Below, piece by piece: positions 59,287 through 64,000 of a DNA stretch of 64,000 nt. The position numbers were made by a program, and so were the translations under genes. Source of the stretch: Streptomyces decoyicus (GTDB lineage: Bacteria > Actinomycetota > Actinomycetes > Streptomycetales > Streptomycetaceae). The notes beneath the pieces are model-generated. The model searched no databases. It had not been told where the DNA came from and saw only the letters and a program-made list of their open reading frames with translations. How positions within the stretch are numbered: the stretch's first letter is position 1; each line of letters begins with the position of its first letter. Location of the stretch: contig NZ_CP082301.1 of NCBI RefSeq assembly GCF_019880305.1, forward strand, positions 5,890,001 through 5,954,000. Reading direction: 5' to 3'.

Positions 59287-59532
59287 ATGGAACGCGACGA
59301 CCAACTCGAGCTCTACGGTCTCGTCGCCGACCGGCTCAAGGACGCACATACAAGAGTGCGCACACTGCAAGTCCCGGAGGGCGTACGGATGGCGCTGACC
59401 CGGAAGCTGCTCGTCATCACGGCCGCGGCTAAACACGATCTTGCGGACGCGGCAAGGCGTCTGGAGTGGTTCATCGAAGACCTCGACGAAGGTCGCTATC
59501 CCGAAGATGTGCGCGCCGACGGAAGTCCGTGA
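59287..59532 (+). CDS. Small hypothetical alpha-helical protein
   Basis: An 81-residue soluble protein, mostly charged and helical (QLELYGLVADRLKDAHTRVRTLQVPEGVRMALTRKLLVITAAAKHDLADAARRLEWFIEDLDEG). I recognise it only as a small protein found between leuD and the HU gene in Streptomyces. No domain or catalytic residue can be named. It has its own upstream region after the leuD terminator. Confidence 0.75.
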   Translation: MERDDQLELYGLVADRLKDAHTRVRTLQVPEGVRMALTRKLLVITAAAKHDLADAARRLEWFIEDLDEGRYPEDVRADGSP

Positions 59533-59657
59533 AGGTCGACTTCGTTGCGGCACAAGGGTGATTAGCCCGTTTCGTGTTTGATTTGCGGTATATATCTGCC
59601 TAACGTGCGAAAAAGCTTGGAATCTTTCGTTCCAGCAATGTCTCCGAAGGGGAAGAC

Positions 59658-60308
59658 GTGAACAAGGCGCAGCTCGTAGAAGCCATTGCCGACAAGCTCG
59701 GCGGCCGCCAGAACGCCGCGGACGCGGTGGACGCCGTACTGGACGCAATCGTCCGTTCAGTTGTCTCCGGCGACCGCGTTTCGGTCACCGGATTCGGCTC
59801 GTTCGAGAAGGTCGACCGTCCGGCCCGCTACGCCCGCAACCCGCAGACGGGTGAGCGCGTACGGGTCAAGAAGACCTCGGTGCCGCGTTTCCGCGCCGGT
59901 CAGGGGTTCAAGGACCTGGTGAGCGGCTCGAAGAAGCTCCCCAAGGGCGGAGAGGTCGCGGTCAAGAAGGCACCCAAGGGAAGCCTCTCCGGTGGCACCG
60001 CCATCAAGAAGGCCGCCGCCAAGAAGGCCACCGCCAAGAAGGCGACGGCGAAGAAGACGACGGCGAAGAAGGCCGCGGCGAAGAAGGCGACGCCGGCGAA
60101 GAAGACCACCGCCAAGAAGACCACGGCGAAGAAGACCGCCACGAAGGCCACCGCCAAGAAGGCGGCCCCGGCCAAGAAGACCACCGCCAAGAAGGCGACG
60201 GCGAAGAAGACCGCCCCTGCCAAGAAGGCAACGGCGAAGAAGGCCCCCGCGAAGAAGGCCACCGCACGCAAGACCACCGCCAAGAAGACCACCGCGCGCA
60301 AGCGTTAA
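59658..60308 (+). CDS. hupS: HU-like nucleoid protein with Lys/Ala-rich tail (HupS type)
   Basis: A 216-residue DNA-binding protein of the nucleoid. Residues 1-92 are a complete HU domain (NKAQLVEAIADKLGGRQNAADAVDAVLDAIVRSVVSGDRVSVTGFGSF, RKNP-like ARNPQTGERV). Residues about 100-216 are a low-complexity KKATAKK/PAKKT tail similar to eukaryotic histone H1 or mycobacterial HupB. Such HupS/HU2 proteins compact spore nucleoids in Streptomyces. GTG start at 59658 with AAGGGG upstream. The repetitive codons of the tail are prone to recombination. Confidence 0.95.
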   Translation: MNKAQLVEAIADKLGGRQNAADAVDAVLDAIVRSVVSGDRVSVTGFGSFEKVDRPARYARNPQTGERVRVKKTSVPRFRAGQGFKDLVSGSKKLPKGGEVAVKKAPKGSLSGGTAIKKAAAKKATAKKATAKKTTAKKAAAKKATPAKKTTAKKTTAKKTATKATAKKAAPAKKTTAKKATAKKTAPAKKATAKKAPAKKATARKTTAKKTTARKR

Positions 60309-60333
60309 TTCAGCAGCGGCGACGCCACGCGTC

Positions 60334-60364
60334 GGGCCGGTCTCCCTTCGGGGAGCCCGGCCCG
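60334..60364 (+). terminator. Terminator after hupS
   Basis: GGGCCGGTCTCCC pairs with GGGAGCCCGGCCC across TTCG, with one internal mismatch. Confidence 0.7.
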
Positions 60365-60397
60365 CGGTGCGTCCGGGGGCCGTCTAGGCTCTCTTCC

Positions 60398-60601
60398 ATG
60401 CAGGCCACCGCGTATACGTACGACTCCGAGACCCGCTCCGGCAGCGTGCTGCTGGACGACGGCACCCCGCTGCCCTTCGACGCGGCGGCCTTCGACGCCG
60501 GCGGCCTGTTGCTGCTGCGGCCCGGTCAGCGGGTCCGTATCGACGTCACCGGCGAAGGGGACGACCGGCACATCGCCCTGATCACGCTCCAGACGCTCTG
60601 A
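60398..60601 (+). CDS. Small conserved hypothetical protein, OB-fold-like
   Basis: A 67-residue protein. The strand pattern (ATAYTYDSETRSGSVLLDDGTPLPFDAAAFDAGGLLLLRPGQRVRIDVTGEGDDRHIALITLQTL) resembles a cold-shock/OB barrel without the usual RNP motifs. The 3' end overlaps the convergent cofC gene by 20 bases. Function unknown. Confidence 0.75.
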   Translation: MQATAYTYDSETRSGSVLLDDGTPLPFDAAAFDAGGLLLLRPGQRVRIDVTGEGDDRHIALITLQTL

Positions 60602-61334
60602 CCTGCGGCGGCAGCAGCCGTTGCGGTCCGTCCGGCGTGGCCGCCCCGGTTGCCGCGTCGCCCGCCAGATGCGGCGCCTGGAGTGCCGTGTGCGGGCCCA
60701 CGCCCAGCGCCAGCGCGGCCAGCAGGTCCTCGCCGGTGTCCACGTCCCGCCGTACCGAGGGCACCCCGGGCGCGGTGATCTCGTGCGCGCCGGATGCCAG
60801 GTGGCGGGCCCGTGACGCACTTCCGAATGCCGGTTCCAATTCCACTCCGGAAGTCGCGGTCAGAAGTGTTGTCCCGATATCCGCCGCATCCGCGAGAAAT
60901 GCGCGGGGAAATAGCGAAGCGGAATGGAGCACCAGTTCCAGCTCGGCGGGCCGCAGCGCGGGAAGGTCGGCGTTCAGCGCGGCGACCGCCGCGCCCGGGC
61001 GACGCGCCCGGACGGCGTTCGCTCCATGGGCGAGCGCGGCGTTGAGCCCGCGGGCCGGTGTGTCGGGCACGATGCGCGCTCCCAGCGCCGCCAGCCGCTC
61101 GCCGGCCGTCCGGTCGTCCGTGACAACCGCCACATCCCGGACGTCCTTGCAGGCCAGGGCCGCTGCCACGGTATCCAGGGCGAACGCGAGGGCCAGTCGG
61201 GGCCGGAACTCCTCTCCGGCGGCCCCGGAGAGCCTGCTCTTGGCCCGCACCAGCGGTTTCAGCGGCACGACCAGGCTCCAGGCCGCCTCTGCTTCGCCCT
61301 CTGCTCCGTCTCTTCGCATCGGCGCCATTCTCAC
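60582..61334 (-). CDS. cofC: 2-Phospho-L-lactate/phosphoenolpyruvate guanylyltransferase
   Basis: Nucleotidyltransferase forming the GTP-activated lactate or PEP intermediate of coenzyme F420 synthesis (CofC/FbiD). The 250-residue protein has VVPLKPLVRAKSRLSG at the N-terminus, AVVTDDRTAGERLAALG, LNADLPALRPAELELVL and DIGTTLLTA...FGSASRARHL, DVDTGEDL. Several in-frame starts exist (ATG codons near 61334, 61328 and 61319). The 3' end overlaps the small gene on the other strand. No other F420 gene is in the window. Confidence 0.88.
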   Translation of the reverse strand: MRMAPMRRDGAEGEAEAAWSLVVPLKPLVRAKSRLSGAAGEEFRPRLALAFALDTVAAALACKDVRDVAVVTDDRTAGERLAALGARIVPDTPARGLNAALAHGANAVRARRPGAAVAALNADLPALRPAELELVLHSASLFPRAFLADAADIGTTLLTATSGVELEPAFGSASRARHLASGAHEITAPGVPSVRRDVDTGEDLLAALALGVGPHTALQAPHLAGDAATGAATPDGPQRLLPPQVRASGA

Positions 61335-61459
61335 CTGCTGCCGCCGCTCTGCGGGAGCGTCGGGGTTACGGTGTCCTCGACATAGCGGGTACCTGGGGCG
61401 ACACTTGTGCGGCTGCCGGCCCGCAGCAGCTTTGCAGGTCCCACAAGGAGGGTGTCCCA

Positions 61460-62314
61460 GTGTCCCGCCGCAGAATCGGCTTCTGGTACCGCTTGGCCGC
61501 GGTCATCTGCAAACCGCCGCTCTTGGTTCTGTTCAAGCGGGACTGGCAGGGAATGGAGCACATTCCGGCCGACGGCGGATTTATCACCGCGGTCAACCAC
61601 AACTCGTATCTTGATCCGCTCTCGTATGCGCACTATCAGTACAACACCGGGCGGGTCCCCCGATTCCTCGCCAAGGCCGGACTCTTCAAGAGCGGCTTTG
61701 TGGGCCTGATGATGCGCGGCACCGGACAGATCCCCGTGTACCGGGAAACCACCGACGCCGCGACCGCGTTCCGCGCCGCCGTCGACGCCATCGACAAGGG
61801 CGAATGCGTCGCCTTCTACCCCGAGGGCACCCTCACCCGCGACCCCGACCTGTGGCCCATGCAGGGCAAGACCGGTGCCGCCCGGGTGGCGTTGCTGACC
61901 AAGGCGCCGGTCATCCCCGTCGCGCAGTGGGGCGCCAATGACGCGATGCCGCCGTACGCCAAGGAGAAGAAGCTCCGCCTGCTGCCGCGCAAGACGCTGC
62001 GGGTGAAGGCGGGGCCGCCGGTCGACCTGAGCGCGTACTACGACCGCGAGCCGACCGCCGAGGTGCTGCGCGCCGCCACGGACGTCATCATGGCCGCGAT
62101 CTCCGAGCAGCTGGCCGGCCTCCGCGGCGAGCCCGCCCCGGCCGAACCGTACGACTGGCGCAAGGCGATCGCCCGGGAGCGCCGCGCCGCCCGCGAGGCC
62201 GCCAAGGCCGCCACAGCGGCCGCTGCCGCCGCCGAGCCGGCCGCCGCCACCGAACCGGCCGTCGGCAAGCAGGCCCGAAGCACCCAGCAGGCACAGGAGG
62301 ATGAAAGCAAGTGA
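61460..62314 (+). CDS. 1-Acylglycerol-3-phosphate acyltransferase (PlsC-like)
   Basis: A 284-residue membrane-associated acyltransferase of phospholipid synthesis. The catalytic NHX4D motif is VNHNSYLDPL, followed by FLAKAGLFKSGFVGLMMRGTGQIPVYR and FYPEGTLTRDPDLWPMQGKTGAARVAL. The last 50 residues are an Ala/Arg-rich tail. GTG start at 61460 with GGAGGG upstream. It overlaps gpsA by 4 bases (GTGA), which makes a glycerolipid operon: GpsA makes glycerol-3-phosphate, then acylation. Confidence 0.93.
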   Translation: MSRRRIGFWYRLAAVICKPPLLVLFKRDWQGMEHIPADGGFITAVNHNSYLDPLSYAHYQYNTGRVPRFLAKAGLFKSGFVGLMMRGTGQIPVYRETTDAATAFRAAVDAIDKGECVAFYPEGTLTRDPDLWPMQGKTGAARVALLTKAPVIPVAQWGANDAMPPYAKEKKLRLLPRKTLRVKAGPPVDLSAYYDREPTAEVLRAATDVIMAAISEQLAGLRGEPAPAEPYDWRKAIARERRAAREAAKAATAAAAAAEPAAATEPAVGKQARSTQQAQEDESK

Positions 62315-63312
62315 CGCGCTGCGCCGTCTACGGCACGGGGTCCTGGGGTACCGCCTTCGCGATGGTGCTCGCCGACGCGGGATGCGAGGTGACCCTGTGG
62401 GGGCGCCGGGCGGCCCTGGTCGACGCCATCAACAACGGCCGTACGAACCCTGACTATCTGCCGGGGATCGAGCTCCCCGCGTCCGTACGGGCCACCACCG
62501 ACCCGGCACAGGCAGCACGCGGCGCGGAGTTCGCCGTGCTGGCCGTGCCCGCCCAGACGCTGCGCGGCAATCTCGCCGAATGGGCGCCCCTGCTGCCCGA
62601 CGGCACGGTCCTGGTCTCCCTGATGAAGGGCGTCGAACTGGGCACCGCCAAGCGCATGAGCGAGGTCATCGAGGAGGTCGCCAAGGTGCCGGCGGAGCAG
62701 GTCGCCGTGCTGACCGGCCCCAACCTCGCCAAGGAGATCGCCGCCCGGCAGCCGGCCGCCGCGGTCGTCGCGTGCGCCGACGAGGCGGTTGCCCAGCGGT
62801 TCCAGACCGCCTGCCACACCTCCTACTTCCGCCCGTACACCAACACCGACGTGGTGGGCTGTGAACTGGGCGGCGCGGTCAAGAACGTCATCGCGCTCGC
62901 CGTCGGCATCGCCACCGGCATGGGCCTGGGCGACAACGCCAAGGCGTCCCTGATCACCCGCGGTCTGGCCGAGACCACCCGGCTCGGCCTCGCCATGGGC
63001 GCCGACGCGCACACCTTCGCGGGTCTGGCCGGCATGGGCGACCTCGTCGCCACCTGCTCCTCGCCGCTGTCGCGCAACAACACCTTCGGCACCAACCTCG
63101 GCCGCGGAATGACGCTCCAGGAGACCATCGCGGTCACCAAGCAGACCGCCGAGGGCGTCAAGTCCTGCGAATCCGTACTGGATCTGGCCCGCAGGCACGG
63201 CGTCGACATGCCGCTCACCGAGACGGTCGTGGAGATCGTCCACGAGGGCAAGCCGCCGATGGTCGCCCTCAAGGAGCTGATGTCGCGCAGCGCCAAGTCC
63301 GAACGGCACTGA
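62311..63312 (+). CDS. gpsA: Glycerol-3-phosphate dehydrogenase [NAD(P)+]
   Basis: Reduces dihydroxyacetone phosphate to glycerol-3-phosphate for phospholipids; 333 residues. Features are the Rossmann GTGSWGTAFAMVLADAG, LTGPNLAKEIA, the catalytic lysine in GGAVKNVIALAVGI and GLGDNAKASLITRGLAE, with GLAGMGDLVATCSS. The GTG start overlaps the PlsC stop. Confidence 0.96.
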   Translation: MTRCAVYGTGSWGTAFAMVLADAGCEVTLWGRRAALVDAINNGRTNPDYLPGIELPASVRATTDPAQAARGAEFAVLAVPAQTLRGNLAEWAPLLPDGTVLVSLMKGVELGTAKRMSEVIEEVAKVPAEQVAVLTGPNLAKEIAARQPAAAVVACADEAVAQRFQTACHTSYFRPYTNTDVVGCELGGAVKNVIALAVGIATGMGLGDNAKASLITRGLAETTRLGLAMGADAHTFAGLAGMGDLVATCSSPLSRNNTFGTNLGRGMTLQETIAVTKQTAEGVKSCESVLDLARRHGVDMPLTETVVEIVHEGKPPMVALKELMSRSAKSERH

Positions 63313-63451
63313 ACCCGGAGCCGAAGCATCCGGCCGGGCGCCGCTGGGCGGGGTCCGTGGCCCGCGGCACCCCCGCCGCCGTGGGCGCGACGCCACCAAC
63401 GGCCGCCGCAGCACTGACTCCGCGCCGGTCAGCAGGTACCCTCAACCCGAT

Positions 63452-64000
63452 ATGAGCAGCGAGACCTCCCCACACAAGCCCCGCGTCGCCGTCGTGTTCG
63501 GCGGCCGCAGCTCCGAGCACGCGATCTCCGTGCTCACGGCCGGCGCCGTGCTGCGCGCCATCGACCGTGACAAGTACGACGTGCTGCCCATCGGCATCAC
63601 CACCGACGGCCGCTGGGCGCTCACCGCCGACGACCCCGAGCGGATGGCCATCGCGGACCGGCGGCTGCCCAGCGTGGCCGAGCTCGCCGAGTCCACCGAG
63701 GGCGGCGTGGTGCTCCCCGTCGACCCCACCAACCGCGAGGTCGTCTACAGCGAACCGGGCTCGGTGCCCAAGGCGCTGGGCGAGGTCGACGTGGTCTTCC
63801 CGGTGCTGCACGGCCCCTACGGCGAGGACGGCACCCTGCAAGGCCTGCTGGAGCTCTCCGGTGTGCCCTACGTCGGCTCGGGCGTCCTCTCCTCCGCCGT
63901 CGGCCAGGACAAGGACTACATGAAGCGGGTGTTCGCTTCCTTCGGGCTGCCGGTCGGCCCGTACGAGGTCATCCGCCCGCGCGAGTGGGAAAAGGATCCG
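63452..64000 (+). CDS. ddl: D-alanine-D-alanine ligase, 3' truncated by window edge
   Basis: ATP-dependent ligase making the D-Ala-D-Ala dipeptide of peptidoglycan. The 183 visible residues include VAVVFGGRSSEHAISVLTA, VFPVLHGPYGEDGTLQGLLELSGVPYVGSGVLSSA and the start of the ATP-grasp domain (GQDKDYMKRVFASFGLPVGPY). The rest is past the window end. ATG at 63452. Confidence 0.95.
   Translation, partial: MSSETSPHKPRVAVVFGGRSSEHAISVLTAGAVLRAIDRDKYDVLPIGITTDGRWALTADDPERMAIADRRLPSVAELAESTEGGVVLPVDPTNREVVYSEPGSVPKALGEVDVVFPVLHGPYGEDGTLQGLLELSGVPYVGSGVLSSAVGQDKDYMKRVFASFGLPVGPYEVIRPREWEKDP

Noticed and set aside
1..64000. CRISPR arrays, insertion sequences, integrases or attachment sites
   Set aside because: No regularly spaced repeats, transposase or integrase motifs, or tRNA-flanking direct repeats were recognised. 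The tRNA array shows no adjacent integrase gene.

Overview
The window is high-GC DNA with NNG/NNC-biased codons, many GTG starts, Tat-type signal peptides, two tandem conservons (Cvn operons) and a lysine-rich HupS-type nucleoid protein. This indicates a Streptomyces (or very close relative) chromosome core. From memory the gene order resembles the region of Streptomyces coelicolor around SCO5510-SCO5560; that was not checked by a search. No insertion sequence, prophage or CRISPR array is visible.

Layout. 1-4 kb: the end of a 2-hydroxyacid dehydrogenase gene and a membrane PAS-GGDEF-EAL protein. 4-9.6 kb: an ilvB leader/attenuator, ilvB-ilvN-ilvC and serA. 9.8-16 kb: a PRC-barrel protein, a TetR regulator and a proline-catabolism locus (PucR-type regulator, proline dehydrogenase, P5C dehydrogenase), followed by a decayed Uma2-like remnant and a 43-residue small gene. 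16-20.5 kb: a Tat-exported phosphoesterase, leuB and ilvE. 20.6-26.5 kb: an NCS1 permease divergent from ureAB-ureC-aguA-tetR, with three copies of one palindrome between them. 27-39.8 kb: an MHS transporter, an S37-type exopeptidase, a cimA leader/attenuator and cimA, YceI, a PL8 lyase, accB-accE, a DUF4360 protein, and a scar where a polyol permease and a dihydroxyacetone kinase have both decayed. 39.9-50.3 kb: two complete conservons in tandem. 50.9-54.9 kb: a small repeat-motif protein, an FAHD hydrolase, gltX, a HAD hydrolase and a Gln/Glu tRNA array. 54.9-64 kb: MerR/DUF4188, ndgR-leuCD, hupS, cofC, a PlsC-like acyltransferase, gpsA and the start of ddl.

Functional themes. Branched-chain amino acid synthesis is spread over about 55 kb (ilvBNC, leuB, ilvE, cimA, leuCD, ndgR). 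Two of these genes carry short leader peptides rich in Ile/Leu/Val or Ile codons followed by intrinsic terminators, as expected for ribosome-mediated attenuation. gltX lies just upstream of tRNA genes for both Gln and Glu. This fits an organism where one GluRS charges both tRNAs and GatCAB makes Gln-tRNA.

The most unusual unit is the urease-like operon. UreC keeps the nickel ligands and the carbamylated lysine, but the flap cysteine position is Val, a pocket Ala position is Gly and a substrate-side loop is shortened. The operon encodes an agmatine deiminase, whose product N-carbamoylputrescine is an N-substituted urea, and no urease accessory genes are visible nearby. An enzyme acting on a substituted urea is a reasonable but untested hypothesis.
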